This document shows positions 1 through 9,580 of a stretch of 64,000 nucleotides of DNA, piece after piece. A program made the translations under genes and the position numbers. How positions within the stretch are numbered: position 1 is the stretch's first letter; each line of letters opens with the position of its first letter. The notes below the pieces were generated by a model. It did not search any database, was not told the origin of the DNA, and saw only the letters and a list, made by a program, of their open reading frames with translations. The stretch is from positions 690,736-754,735 of the forward strand of contig OZ024742.1 of assembly GCA_964016885.1 (NCBI GenBank), given 5' to 3'. Source of the stretch: Eledone cirrhosa (Eukaryota > Mollusca > Cephalopoda > Octopoda > Eledonidae).

Positions 1-90
1 ACTTGGGGGTTGCTTCTTGAAAGGAAATCTTCCACCTCCAATCATGGTACGTGTTGCAATAGTCTTCAATGTACGGACATCTCTGTAACT
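1..90 (-). CDS. MYO9: Myosin-IX-like motor exon (3' part runs off the window)
   Basis: On the minus strand, a polypyrimidine-type acceptor (TTTGTATCTTTAG) at 91-103 is followed by 30 open codons in phase 0 up to the window edge. They read SYRDVRTLKTIATRTM, then a GGG run, then FPFKKQPPS. In class IX myosins, as I recall them, the end of loop 2 carries a lysine-rich KKKKPPS followed by SAQF, where the actin-binding part of the lower 50K domain resumes; the KKQPPS here fits that place. The phase agrees with the phase-0 donor proposed at 8264. The exon continues beyond position 1, so its donor is not seen. Class IX myosins are single-headed motors with a RhoGAP tail; none of the tail is in this window. 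The identification rests on short motifs. Confidence 0.62.
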
Positions 91-398
91 CTAAAGATAC
101 AAACGCAGGTGAAATATAATTACTAAGGCTTTAATTAATGCAATATTGTTGTAATATAAAGAAATACAGGTAATGTTAACGAGAAAAACATTGTTTTTAA
201 CATCTGTTAATATTTATAGATCTTTTTAAACTCAGAATAGCTGGACAATGGTGCTGTGAAGTCCCAACGTGATTTTTTTAAAACTGTTTAGTGAGGGATG
301 GAAGGGCAGTACTCATGACCCCCCTTTTTCAGAGCTTCAGCTATTGGAAGAATGGGATCACCTCACAGTGGACACATGGCCCAAGTACTTGCAATAGA
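91..398 (-). other. Intron sequence, no recognisable element
   Basis: AT-rich intron between the 1-90 exon and the 27-bp array. Apart from the acceptor polypyrimidine tract next to position 90 I see no gene, repeat or RNA structure here. Confidence 0.5.
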
Positions 399-932
399 GT
401 AAACTCAGCTAAAGGTAACACCACAGTAGACTCAGCTAAAGGTAACACCACAGTAGACTCAACTAAAGGTAACACCACAGTAGACTCAGCTAAAAGTAAC
501 ACCACAGTAGACTCAACTAAAGGTAACACCACAGTAAACTCAGCTAAAGGTAACACCACAGTAGACTCAGCTAAAGGTAACACCACAGTAGACTCAACTA
601 AAGGTAACACCACAGTAGACTCAACTAAAGGTAACACCACAGTAGACTCAACTAAAGGTAACACCACAGTAGACTCAGCTAAAGGTAACACCACAGTAGA
701 CTCAGCTAAAGGTAACACCACAGTAGACTCAGCTAAAGGTAACACCACAGTAGACTCAGCTAAAGGTAACACCACAGTAGACTCAACTAAAGGTAACACC
801 ACAGTAGACTCAGCTAAAGGGAACACCACAGTAGACTCAGCTAAAGGTAACACCACAGTAGACTCAACTAAAGGTAACACCACAGTAAACTCAGCTAAAG
901 GTAACACCACAGTAGACTCAGCTAAAGGTAAC
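399..932. repeat. 27-bp minisatellite, about 20 copies
   Basis: The unit is 27 bp with core CTCAGCTAAAGGTAACACC and about 19.8 copies. Most variation is GCT/ACT, GAC/AAC and single G/A changes. Because 27 is a multiple of three and the unit has no stop in the chosen frames, a long open frame exists on both strands (291-938 plus, giving VDSAKGNTT repeats, and 341-982 minus). That is a by-product of the period and not evidence for a protein. It sits in the intron downstream of exon 8264-8627. Confidence 0.93.
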
Positions 933-1286
933 CATTGAACCGGTTGACTGTATAAGTCTACCATTACTGTAACACATTTCACTTGTCCTCACTTAAAAAT
1001 AAATAGTCCTCAATTATATGATTCTATTTCACTCTTATGATTCTATAAGAGAGAGCTGGAACTAATACAAGGAGGTATTTTGTCCTCACTCTTCCCACAT
1101 TATAAACTATTCCAGGTATTGGATATATACAGAACCATGACAACATCGGTGTCAATGTTAAAAGAAGAAAATCTGAAATAGAATATTATGACTGTGGGGT
1201 AGTTTTATGTGAGATCTCAAGTATGTGCTGCATATAAGGATGTGAAATAGCTTGAATAATTTTATTTTAAACAACAATAATATATT
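933..1286. other. Intron sequence between two minisatellites
   Basis: AT-rich unique sequence. A good-looking minus-strand acceptor (TTCTATTTCAG) ends at 1173, but the sequence after it stays open in only one frame, which has the wrong phase, and I find no donor. I see nothing else. Confidence 0.5.
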
Positions 1287-3055
1287 ATTAGCCAGGAGTT
1301 ACATCTGACAGACAGCATAGTATTGGCCAGGAGTTACATCTGGCATATAGTAGTGTTGGTAGGGATTACATCTGACAGACAGTATAGTGTTGGCCAGGAG
1401 TTATATCTGACATATAGTATAGTGTTGGTCAGGAGTTACATCTGGCATATAGTATAGTGTTGGCCAGGAGTTACATCTGACAGACAACATAGTGTTGGCC
1501 AGGAGTTACATCTGATAGACAGTATAGTGTTGGTCAGGAGTTACATCTGACAGACAGTATAGTGTTGGCCAGGAGTTACATCTGACAGACAGTATAGTGT
1601 TGGCCAGGAGTTACATCTGGCATATAGTATAGTGTTGGCCAGGAGTTACATCTGACAGACAGTATAGTGTTGGCCAGGAGTTATATCTGACATATAGTAT
1701 AGTGTTGGTCAGGAGTTACATCTGACATCTAGTATAGTGTTGGCTAGGAGTTATATCTGGAATCTAGTATAGTGTTGGCCAGGAGTTACATCTGACATCT
1801 AGTATAATGTTGACCAGGAGTTACAGCTGACATATAGTATAGTGTTGGTCAGGAGTTACATCTGACATATAGTATAGTGTTGGTCAGGAGTTACATCTGG
1901 CATATAGTATAGTGTTGGCCAGGAGTTACAGCTGACATATAGTATAGTGTTGGTCAGGAGTTACATCTGACATCTAGTATAGTGTTGGCCAGGAGTTACA
2001 TCTGGCATATAGTATAGTGTTGGCCAGGAGTTATATCTGACATATAGTATAGTGTTGGCCAGGAGTTATATCTGACATATAGTATAGTGTTGGTCAGGAG
2101 TTACATCTGGCATATAGTATAGTGTTGGCCAGGAGTTACAGCTGACATATAGTATAGTGTTGGCCAGGAGTTACATCTGACATATAGTATAGTGTTGGCC
2201 AGGAGTTACATCTGGCATATAGTATAGTGTTGGCCAGGAGTTACAGCTGACATATAGTATAGTGTTGGCCAGGAGTTACATCTGACATATAGTATAGTGT
2301 TGGCCAGGAGTTATATCTGGCATATAGTATAGTGTTGGTCAGGATATACATCTGACATATAGTATAGTGTTGGCCAGGAGTTACATCTGGCATATAGTAT
2401 AGTGTTGGTCAGGAGTTACATCTGGCATATAGTATAGTGTTGGCCAGGATATACATCTGACATAGTACAGTGTTGGCCAGGAGTTACATCTGGCATATAG
2501 TATAGTGTTGGCCAGGAGTTACATCTGGCATATAGTATAGTGTTGGCCAGGATATACATCTGACATATAGTACAGTGTTGGCCAGGAGTTACATCTGGCA
2601 TATAGTATAGTGTTGGTCAGGAGTTACATCTGGCATATAGTATAGTGTTGGCCAGGATATACATCTGACATATAGTACAGTGTTGGCCAGGAGTTACATC
2701 TGGCATATAGTATAGTGTTGGCCAGGAGTTACATCTGGCATATAGTATAGTGTTGGCCAGGATATACATCTGACATATAGTACAGTGTTGGCCAGGAGTT
2801 ACATCTGGCATATAGTATAGTGTTGGTCAGGAGTTACATCTGGCATATAGTATAGTGTTGGCCAGGATATACATCTGACATATAGTACAGTGTTGGCCAG
2901 GAGTTACATCTGGCATATAGTATAGTGTTGGCCAGGAGTTACATCTGGCATATAGTATAGTGTTGGCCAGGATATACATCTGACATATAGTACAGTGTTG
3001 GCCAGGAGTTACATCTGGCATATAGTATAGTGTTGGTCAGGAGTTACATCTGCCA
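1287..3055. repeat. 35-bp minisatellite, about 50 copies
   Basis: Unit of 35 bp, with core GTGTTGGCCAGGAGTTACAT followed by CTGRCATATAGTATA. Early copies (1287-1600) carry CAGACAG in place of CATATAG. Later copies alternate between GGAGTTACATCTGGC and GGATATACATCTGAC. The right-hand third is organised into a longer repeat listed separately. Short minus-strand open frames inside it are produced by the repeat. Confidence 0.93.
2407..3036. repeat. 210-bp higher-order repeat inside the 35-bp array
   Basis: Six 35-bp units repeat as a block, so features recur exactly 210 bp apart (for example at 2617 and 2827). Three blocks are present. The first differs by a 2-bp loss near 2461 (GACATAGTACAG instead of GACATATAGTACAG). 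The later blocks look almost identical. Confidence 0.85.
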
Positions 3056-3601
3056 GATAATATCAGCAACAACAATGTTTCATGTAAATATAGTCTGCAG
3101 ACATTTGTAGTAAATTGTTAAACATTCTCCTTAACAGAAACTTATCCTTCTAGACACTCATACTCTTACCAAATCCTTCCGCCATAAAACAGCATCCCTC
3201 ATGAATTCTCTCACCCTCCTCCAACCCCCCAACCCCAAGCCAAAGTTTTCTCTATATAGAAATTTAACATTCATCACATGAATCTCTCACCAGTCAGATA
3301 AAGATGACCCCCACAAAAGTCCAGGGCTCTGCCACAGCCCTACCCCACACTATTTTAGAAATAAAAAAAAACGAAAATGTGAAAATGCTTTACTTACAAC
3401 ACTTTGTCTGTATTTGGATTTTGTGCACTTGTTTTTCCTGTTAAGTAGAAAGTAATGAATATATATTTATTAATTTATCCTGTGTTTTTCATTGAAAAAA
3501 TGTTGAATACATCTCTTTTCATGATATTTGGATTACATTGAGTTCTTCATACGGATTGGACATTACCGTATATTTTGGTAGATTTATCTACATATATATA
3601 T
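3056..3601. other. Intron sequence, no recognisable element
   Basis: Unique sequence with a C-rich stretch near 3215-3240, an A-run at 3363-3371 and a short (TA)n at 3592-3602 where the LINE tail inserted. I see no exon or RNA gene. Confidence 0.5.
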
Positions 3602-4735
3602 ATCATCATCATCAACGTTTAACGTCCATGTTCCACGCTTGCATGGGTTTGGACGGGGGTAGTCCCACTTGAGGCAAGAGTGATTTTCTTGCTCGCATAG
3701 GACTGTCTGGCAGGTTTTCTACAGTTGGATGCCCTTCCTAACACCAACCACATTTACAGTGTGGGTCTGGGAGGTTTTTACCATGTTGCCTACACGGCCA
3801 CATTACAGCGTGGACTGTGCGTTTTTTTGTCGTGACACCTACACGATCTCATTTGTTTCGGCCTGGATGGCGCGGCACCAACATAACTTTACATAGAACG
3901 GGGTGGTGTGGATGGGGTGGGGGTGGTGGTGGTGGGACGGGGTGTATTTTGTTAGAGATGCCTACTGGCAAGGCGGGTCTTCTCTATTACTGAGTACCGC
4001 CAAAGGTCTCGGTCCAGTGACATTGTCTTGGTGAGGTGTAAGTGCGTGAGGTCGGAGTTTATCAGCTCGTCCCAGGTTTTTCTGGGTCTGCCTATTCCGT
4101 GGCTACCGTCTATCTTTATTGCCCTGCACTTTGTTATACAGCTATCATCCTTCATGCGTATCACGTGACCATACCAACGTAGCCTTCTCTCGAGTAAACA
4201 ACATCTGATCCCTCTTATTTCTAATTTTTTCCTTAGTTCGTTTATGCTTTGTCGTTCACGTATATTACTATTACACATCCAGCGGAGCATGCAAGCTTCG
4301 TTTCTCTCTAGTCTGCGTATATCCTCTGCACACAATGCCCAGGTCTCACTGCCATGCAACATTGCTGTTCGTATGCAGGCATCGTACAGCCTGCCTTTCA
4401 TTTTTAGTGAGAACCCTTTAGCGGCTAATAGTGGTATAAGCTCTCTGAACTTTTTCCACCCAGTTCTGACTCTAGCTACAGTACTTTCAGAGCACCCTCC
4501 CCCACTGCTGATTTTGTCACCCAGGTAACGGAAGCTGTCCACTATTTCTATAGAACCCTCTGCGCAGTTGAAAGAGCTAGTATTTTGTGGGCACTTGCTG
4601 CTACTTATATCCCCAGAATACCGGCCACATGTAAAATCTATGTTCTTAGTTAGCTTACCTGTGATCCCACTACATCTTTTATGCACCCAAACTTTGCATT
4701 TGGGACACAAAATGGAATTTCTACCTACGCCTTTC
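3602..4735 (-). mobile_element. 5'-truncated RTE-like LINE with (GAT)n tail
   Basis: The element is read on the minus strand. It begins abruptly at about 4735, runs through the C-terminal end of a reverse transcriptase ORF (stop near 3952), then a ~340-bp 3' UTR, and ends in a short ATGATGATGAT tail at 3602-3614. The missing 5' part and the simple-repeat tail are the usual signature of target-primed insertion by RTE-type elements. The last ~150 bp (3601-3750) are shared with the SINE at 26572-26864. A (TA)n/(CA)n microsatellite adjoins its 5' end. The family is common in cephalopod genomes, as I know it; exact clade assignment needs a library search. Confidence 0.85.
3952..4735 (-). pseudogene. 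C-terminal reverse-transcriptase fragment of the LINE
   Basis: About 260 codons are open with no stop. In order they show a cysteine/histidine motif (CPKCKVWVHKRCSGI), a thumb-like FRYLGDKISSGGGCS, MLHGSETWALCAEDIRRLER, LRWMCNSNIRERQSINELR, the family signature LERRLRWYGHVIRM, and GRPRKTWDEL. The polymerase palm with its catalytic YADD box and the endonuclease are absent, so this is a dead fragment although the frame is intact. Upstream of 4735 the frame continues only into CA/TA microsatellite, giving a spurious MCVCVCVC... start. The intact frame suggests a fairly recent insertion. Confidence 0.85.
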
Positions 4736-4742
4736 CTACACA

Positions 4743-4763
4743 CATATATATATATATATATAT

Positions 4764-4798
<35 letters not shown>

Positions 4799-4801
4799 CA
4801 A

Positions 4802-4833
<32 letters not shown>
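4743..4833. repeat. (TA)n-(CA)n-(TA)n compound microsatellite
   Basis: TA repeats at 4744-4764, CA repeats at 4765-4797, then TA again at 4802-4833. It abuts the truncated 5' end of the LINE. Confidence 0.95.
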
Positions 4834-4834
<1 letters not shown>

Positions 4835-5038
4835 GATAATCTATTATAGCTTTGATAGGGATGATAAATAATTAAATATTATTGAATTTAACCATTAAGA
4901 ATACTATTATAATTATTGTAAGAATATATTCTATGATATGGTACTTTTGAAAGAACTCACTTTACGAGATTTTCTATAAATAACAACAGCATCATATTAA
5001 AAACAAATAACACCAAACATCCAATATATATATATGTG
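4834..5038. other. AT-rich intron sequence
   Basis: No feature beyond AT-rich DNA and a short TATATATATGTGTG run next to the mariner end. Confidence 0.5.
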
Positions 5039-6234
5039 TGTCATCCGATAAGTAATGTTTTTTTTTACACTGTACTTTTTAAAATATGTTCCAGTATGTT
5101 CAAACAAGATTTCTTCACAGTTGTATAAATACAGAGAAAGAAAAGCTTCAATTAGTTTCTAGTTTGTAGACACAAATTTTCATTTGTTGCTTTAATAATC
5201 CTTCCAGAAAAGTCAGAAAAAAGCACATAAGACAAGACATGATTTACAAGTTTAAAAAACGGCAACTGGGCTCTGAATACTTTAAAAAGTGTAAAATTTG
5301 TACAGTGAAGATGTCTTGAATGTTAGTAAGTTCCAAAGAGAGTTCAATAAATTTCAACAAGGAAAGTTTAACTTAGATGATGGCCATTGCTCAGAGTGCC
5401 ATATCTCTTTTGTTGAAAGACTCCTATTGAAAAAGAAATCCCATGCAACAAAGAGATAGCAGAAGAGGTTAATTTAATGTCATCAACTGTCTATTGCAGG
5501 AACTTGGAATGGTGTCAAATCTTGGCAAATAGATTTTACATGAACTTTTACAACCAAAGAGAACGTGTCAGCATCTGCACAGCTCTTCATTCTTGAGAGT
5601 GTAAGTGTCCATTTTTAAACTGTCTTGTAACTGGTGATGAAAAGTGGATACTCTATAAGAATGTTACATGTCGATAGCAGTTGGTTCAATCAGGACAACA
5701 AAAATCTCATCTAAAACAAGATCTTCATCCTCAGTTTTGTGAAGTGTTTGGTAGGTTAAGACTTGTGCCATACACATTGAAACCTCACTTTGCCACAAAA
5801 TCTGACAATCACAGCTCAAATGTACTGTGAACAATCCAATCAATTGAATGAAATATTGAAATAATGTACTCTCTAGTCAATCAAAAGGGTACCATTTTCC
5901 ATTACAATAACGCCCAGCCTCATAGTGCCTGGATTACATGTTCCATAAAGAACGTGCCTGGAAAAGGCTTCCACATCGTCCATATTCTTCTGACCTTGTT
6001 CCTTTAGTTTATCATTTATTCCAATATTTGTAACATGTTATTAATGGAAAACAGTGCAAATTCTTAGAGGGGCTTCAAATGGACCACTTCACTTTTTCTC
6101 CTCCAAACTGTCTGATTTCTATAGGAACCGCATAAGAAACCTTTATTGAATATAAACTTGATTAAATTTAGTAACTTGTGTTTTTTATCTCTTCAAAACC
6201 TAAAACTAAAAGTAAAATCTCTTATCGGATGGCC
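5039..6234 (+). mobile_element. Inactive mariner-type DNA transposon
   Basis: About 1.2 kb, close to the usual mariner length, with terminal inverted repeats sharing the core CATCCGATAAG (5042-5052 left; its complement at 6221-6231 right). Inside are decayed transposase motifs on the plus strand: WFNKFQQGKFNLDDG near 5335-5385, TGDEKW at 5630-5647 with the first catalytic Asp at 5636-5638, HYNNAQPH at 5900-5923 where families have HDNARPH, and HRPYSSDL at 5974-5997 with the third Asp at 5992-5994. The second catalytic Asp codon reads AAT (5906-5908), and the spacing to the third is out of frame. Several stops are present. It lies in an intron of the minus-strand gene. Confidence 0.85.
5335..6010 (+). 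pseudogene. Decayed mariner transposase
   Basis: Recognisable blocks are WFNKFQQGKFNLDDG, TGDEKWILYKN, HYNNAQPHSAW and HRPYSSDL. Stops interrupt them, and the distance between the second and third catalytic positions (86 bp from codon to codon) is not a multiple of three and is shorter than the D34D spacing of mariners, so a deletion and frameshift lie there. No long open frame survives. Confidence 0.8.
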
Positions 6235-6254
6235 ACGCGTGCGTGTGTGTATGT

Positions 6255-6299
6255 GGACATACACACACACAAACACACACACACACACACACACACAAA
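6255..6299. repeat. (CA)n microsatellite
   Basis: CA repeats with a few interruptions, just right of the mariner end. A short GTGT tract of opposite sense lies at 6239-6252. Confidence 0.9.
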
Positions 6300-6654
6300 A
6301 ACAGCCATAAAATGTTTCTAGAATTTATCTTTTCCTTATTTGAAATTGTTTTCTTTTTCTCAATTTGTTAAATATCTCATAATTCTTATCACCATCCACG
6401 CAGTTTTCAGACTTCATATGCCCCTTATTATTAAAACATCCATGAGGTGTAACGTATAAGGAGGGTAAACATTGGACCCTATTATTAAAACATCCAAGAA
6501 ACCCCTATGAAATGTAACCTTGTAAGAAGGTAGTTAAAGCTACATGTGAACTACAACAACAACAACAACAACAATATAGAGCAAAGTTAATGTAATATTG
6601 TAGAGACAGATATTGAAGTACGGGGAACTTTGTCTATTTTATCAGAACATACAT
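6300..6654. other. AT-rich intron sequence
   Basis: Two related ~60-bp segments, each with TTATTAAAACATCCA followed by GTAAC (near 6425-6465 and 6480-6520), look like an old short duplication. A (CAA)n run lies at 6553-6573. Nothing else is recognised. Confidence 0.5.
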
Positions 6655-7155
6655 ATATAGCATATATACACCATATATACACCATATATATATCATATAT
6701 ACACCACATATATAGCATATATACACCACATATATAATTCATATATACACCACATATATACATCATATACACCACATATATACATCATATACACCACATA
6801 TATACATCATATACACCACATATACCATATATACATAATATATACACCACATATATACATCATATACACCACATATATACATCATATACACACCACATAT
6901 ATACCATATATACATCATATATACACCATATACACACCACATATATACTATACATACACCATATATACACCACATATATACATCATATACACACCACATA
7001 TATACCATATATACATCATATATACACCACATATATAACATATACCACATATACACCACATATATACTATATATATACACCACATATATACTATATATAC
7101 ACCACATATACAGCACATATATACTACATATATACACTATATACACACCACATTT
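6655..7155. repeat. Degenerate AT-rich array (ATACACCACATATATACATC type)
   Basis: Irregular tandem copies of CATATATACACCACATATA alternating with ATACATCATATAC. It lacks a strict period. On the minus strand it produces low-complexity open frames (MYICGVYM-like) at 6587-7242, which I do not take as coding. Confidence 0.85.
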
Positions 7156-7263
7156 GTACGTCATATACCAACACAACAAATAGATTTCAAACCAGTCACA
7201 AGTGACAAACACATGTAAATATATAGAACAAAACATTACCACTTCTTCAAAGACAGTCTGTCT

Positions 7264-7783
7264 TTAACCCTTTCATTACCATTTTTCTAATGAAAGACAC
7301 TGTCTATGTCATTAACCCTTTCATTAGCATATTTCTAATGAAAGACACTACCTATGTCATTAACCCTTTCATTACCATTTTTCTAATGAAAGACACTGTC
7401 TATGTCATTAACCCTTTCATTACCATTTTTCTAATGAAAGACACTACCTATGTCATTAACCCTTTCATTACCATATTTCTAATGAAAGACACTGTCTATG
7501 TCATTAACCCTTTCATTACCATTTTTCTAATGAAAGACACTACCTATGTCATTAACCCTTTCATTACCATATTTCTAATGAAAGACACTGTCTATGTCAT
7601 TAACCCTTTCATTACCATTTTTCTAATGAAAGACACTACCTATGTCATTAACCCTTTCATTACCATTTTTCTAATGAAAGACACTGTCTATGTCATTAAC
7701 CCTTTCATTACCATTTTTCTAATGAAAGACACTACCTATGTCATTAACCCTTTCATTACCATTTTTCTAATGAAAGACACTAC
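7264..7783. repeat. 48-bp minisatellite built from the TTAA element's end
   Basis: About 11 copies of a 48-bp unit: TTAACCCTTTCATTACCATT, then a TTTCTAATGAAAGACACT segment, then TGTCTATGTCA or ACCTATGTCA. Inside each unit CTTTCATTA and TAATGAAAG form a perfect 9-bp inverted repeat with a 9-base loop. The two variants (TGTC and TACC) alternate strictly for ten copies, so the true period is 96 bp. The plus-strand open frame 7290-7820 is a by-product of the period being divisible by three. Confidence 0.92.
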
Positions 7784-7972
7784 TTATGATTTTATAATTT
7801 GGAGAGATTTAGAAATATAACTTTCTCATAATTCAGCTGTTGTTCTGAAAATAATTTATCAAAGGTTTTTGTATAAAATTATGATTTTAGATAAATCTAA
7901 ACTGTTTAAAATAAATAGTTTTGTATCATAGAACCAGACTAGTTTTAGGCAGTTTGGCATTAAAAGAGTTAA
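7264..7972. mobile_element. TTAA-flanked piggyBac-like non-autonomous element
   Basis: Bounded by TTAA on both sides (7264-7267 and 7969-7972). The left end TTAACCCTTTCATTACC and the complement of the right end, TTAACTCTTTTAATGCC, match at 13 of 17 positions. TTAA targets and CCCTTT-like ends are hallmarks of piggyBac-type elements. No transposase is present. The left 520 bp have been turned into a 48-bp tandem array. A decayed relative occurs at about 26985-27850. Exact classification is inference. Confidence 0.7.
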
Positions 7973-8016
7973 CCATGTGTTGGCAGTTGATTCATTCAAA
8001 TGACTAAAACTACTTA

Positions 8017-8233
8017 TTAACTCTTACATCCTGTAATGATTTAGCAGCAAAATATCTAAAAATGGGTTTGTTAATTCAAGTGTTTATAGTGCCTTTACTA
8101 ATGGACAGATTTTTATGAAAATTTGCAGTATTAAAATATAAACTTTAATGTGATGCAGTTATAGTGCATCTTTATAGTTTTCAAGAATACCTTGCCAATG
8201 TGGTTTCATGTGGGACAGGACGTTAAGAGTTAA
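8017..8233. mobile_element. 217-bp TTAA-flanked MITE
   Basis: The ends are TTAACTCTTACATCCTGT on the left and, as complement on the right, TTAACTCTTAACGTCCTGT, an almost perfect inverted repeat bounded by TTAA at 8017-8020 and 8230-8233. The element is too short for any protein. It lies only ~30 bp downstream (in gene sense) of the proposed donor of exon 8264-8627. If that donor were not used, the reading frame would run into the MITE and stop at 8159-8161. Confidence 0.8.
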
Positions 8234-8263
8234 AGAATATAGTGTTATAGGTAGAAGACATAC

Positions 8264-8627
8264 ATTATCACTTGCTGTGTCTTCATTAAGAGCATCAGCA
8301 ACTGGTAGATAACTCTCTACAGGACTGGTCAGAGGTTGACTTGTTGGCAACATGCTGCTTGTCAGGCTATGGCTGTGATGACAACTGTCTGTTGTGCCAC
8401 AGCCTGTCACATCACATACTCTGCTGCCACTTGGACACAATGTTAGAGGATGAGACACACCAAAATGGTCAGCAGTAGCAGTAGTAGCAGTAGTAGCATT
8501 AGTAGTAGCTGTAGCATTAGCAGAAGCAGTAGTGGCAGCAGCTGTAGTGGTTTGCTTGTGGTTAGTAGAGAGTGGACATGCAATACTGGTCAGCTGGTTG
8601 TTAGGCAAAGGTAGTGCTGCTCTCTCT
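8264..8627 (-). CDS. MYO9: Candidate myosin-IX loop-2 exon, low complexity
   Basis: The acceptor TTCTCCTACTATCAG ends at 8628 after a pyrimidine tract. One base then completes the split codon, followed by 121 open codons. The sequence starts ERAALPLPNNQLTS, passes through a Thr/Ala-rich stretch made by GTAGCA-type triplet runs (plus strand 8466-8540), then HFGVSHPLTLCPSG, DVTGCGTTDSCHHSHS and ADALNEDTASDN. The donor GTATGT directly follows, in phase 0. A second in-frame GTATGT lies at 8414-8419 (exon would end at 8420), also phase 0, so a shorter form is possible. I recognise no domain. A long, poorly conserved, low-complexity insert at loop 2 is typical of class IX myosins, and position and phase are the main support. 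Alternatively the frame simply continues to the stop at 8159. Confidence 0.5.
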
Positions 8628-8926
8628 CTGATAGTAGGAGAAGGAGGAGGACAGGAAGCAGGTCGCCATTCCCAGCATGCCGTATACTATATAGAAAACA
8701 GAAAGAAAGTTGATCCAAACAGCATGGCATCAACATTGCGTCAAATAAAGTTATAGTTTTTCCAACACACATACACATGCATACATACACACACACACTC
8801 AGATACACCCAGACACACACACACACACACAGGCATTCATTTAACCTTATAATACATTATCACCAAAATAATGTTTTTATTAGAAGGCTACAGCAATGTA
8901 AATAGGACAAAGTATATAAAAAATTA
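8628..8926. other. Short intron segment with (CA)n
   Basis: Intron upstream (gene sense) of exon 8264-8627. It contains the pyrimidine tract of the acceptor (8628-8655), an imperfect (CA)n at 8763-8830, and otherwise AT-rich DNA. Confidence 0.6.
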
Positions 8927-9148
8927 ATGATAAAGATGTTGGAATGTTACCTTGCAGTTGTTTAATAGCCCCTAATATTTCAGGATAAAATCCTTTCATC
9001 AGAAAAATAATTCAGGAAACTAATTTGAAGCAAGATATTTCATCGTTCTTAAGCTTAGATATCCTACTCTTTTGAGGAGCGGATTTATCCCGAAATATTA
9101 AGGGTTCATTTAATAACTCCAAGGTAACATTCCAATATCTTTGTTATA
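8927..9148. mobile_element. MITE with ~58-bp terminal inverted repeats
   Basis: The left end (ATGATAAAGATGTTGGAATG onward, to CAGGATAAAATCC) matches the complement of the right end (from ATAACAAAGATATTGGAATG to CGGGATAAATCC) over almost 60 bp with scattered differences. The ~100-bp interior has no coding signal. I did not find a clear target-site duplication, so the superfamily is open. Confidence 0.75.
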
Positions 9149-9239
9149 ATATTTTTAACATTTAATGTCTCATGTATTACTGTAGTCTTCTAATAAAATA
9201 CAATATTTTCTACACTTTATACAATCTTTCAAATTATAA

Positions 9240-9551
9240 CAGCCTCTTGTGACTACATCATCACTGTTGACTTTACAGAAGAAGAAAATGACAACATTGA
9301 AAGGTTGGCTGATCTCTAACAATACTTTATATGTGATATGACAGAGATCAGCTCTTACAACCTCCACCCCGGTCTTCCTTGCTCTCCTACTGCAGCTTCC
9401 CTCCACTGAGATTTCTTGGTACTTCATCCAACGATCATTCATACGTATCACATGTCCATACCAGTGCAGTCTTCTCTCCAGCACACTACACCTGATTCCT
9501 CTTATACCCAGTTTCTCTCTCAGTTCATCTCTGCGTATTTGTTATCACACA
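9240..9551 (-). pseudogene. LINE reverse-transcriptase relic, downstream half
   Basis: The minus-strand frame reads IRRDELREKLGIRGIRC, then SVLERRLHWYGHVIRMND, the same family signature as the LINE at 3602-4735 (NELRKKLEIRGIRC, LERRLRWYGHVIRM). It fades out towards 9240. It is the continuation of the relic at 10546-10665, from which it is separated by a Helitron. More diverged than the 3602-4735 copy, so an older insertion. Confidence 0.8.
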
Positions 9552-9562
9552 CTAGCATTAAA

Positions 9563-9580
9563 GCCCGGCGTTGCTCGGGG
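9563..9580 (-). other. Helitron 3' terminal hairpin
   Basis: CCCGAGCAACGCCGGG (minus strand) folds into a GC stem with a single bulge and an AAC loop. It lies eight bases before the terminal CTAG at 9552-9555. This CCCGGGCAACGCCGGG-type hairpin is familiar from invertebrate Helitrons. Confidence 0.8.

Noticed and set aside
291..982. A secreted-like repeat protein (VDSAKGNTT)n or its antisense partner (VVLPLAEST)n
   Set aside because: Both strands are open because the period is 27 bp. No splice signals or conserved flanks support either; the location is inside an intron.
1090..1173. Additional minus-strand exon after a good acceptor (TTCTATTTCAG)
   Set aside because: The frame that would fit phase 0 meets a stop after four codons. 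The open frame has the wrong phase and I see no donor in range.
4244..4849. Two plus-strand open frames opposite the LINE
   Set aside because: They are antisense shadows of the reverse-transcriptase fragment and of the TA/CA microsatellite.
4962..4995. 13-bp micro-exon between TTATTTATAG and GTGAGT on the minus strand
   Set aside because: Its length would break the phase agreement between the exons at 8264-8627 and 1-90, and such AT-rich signals arise easily by chance.
8590..8826. Minus-strand open frame MCVCVWVYLSVCVYVC... as a gene start
   Set aside because: It is made of the (CA)n repeat and the pyrimidine tract of the acceptor for exon 8264-8627, in a different frame from the exon.
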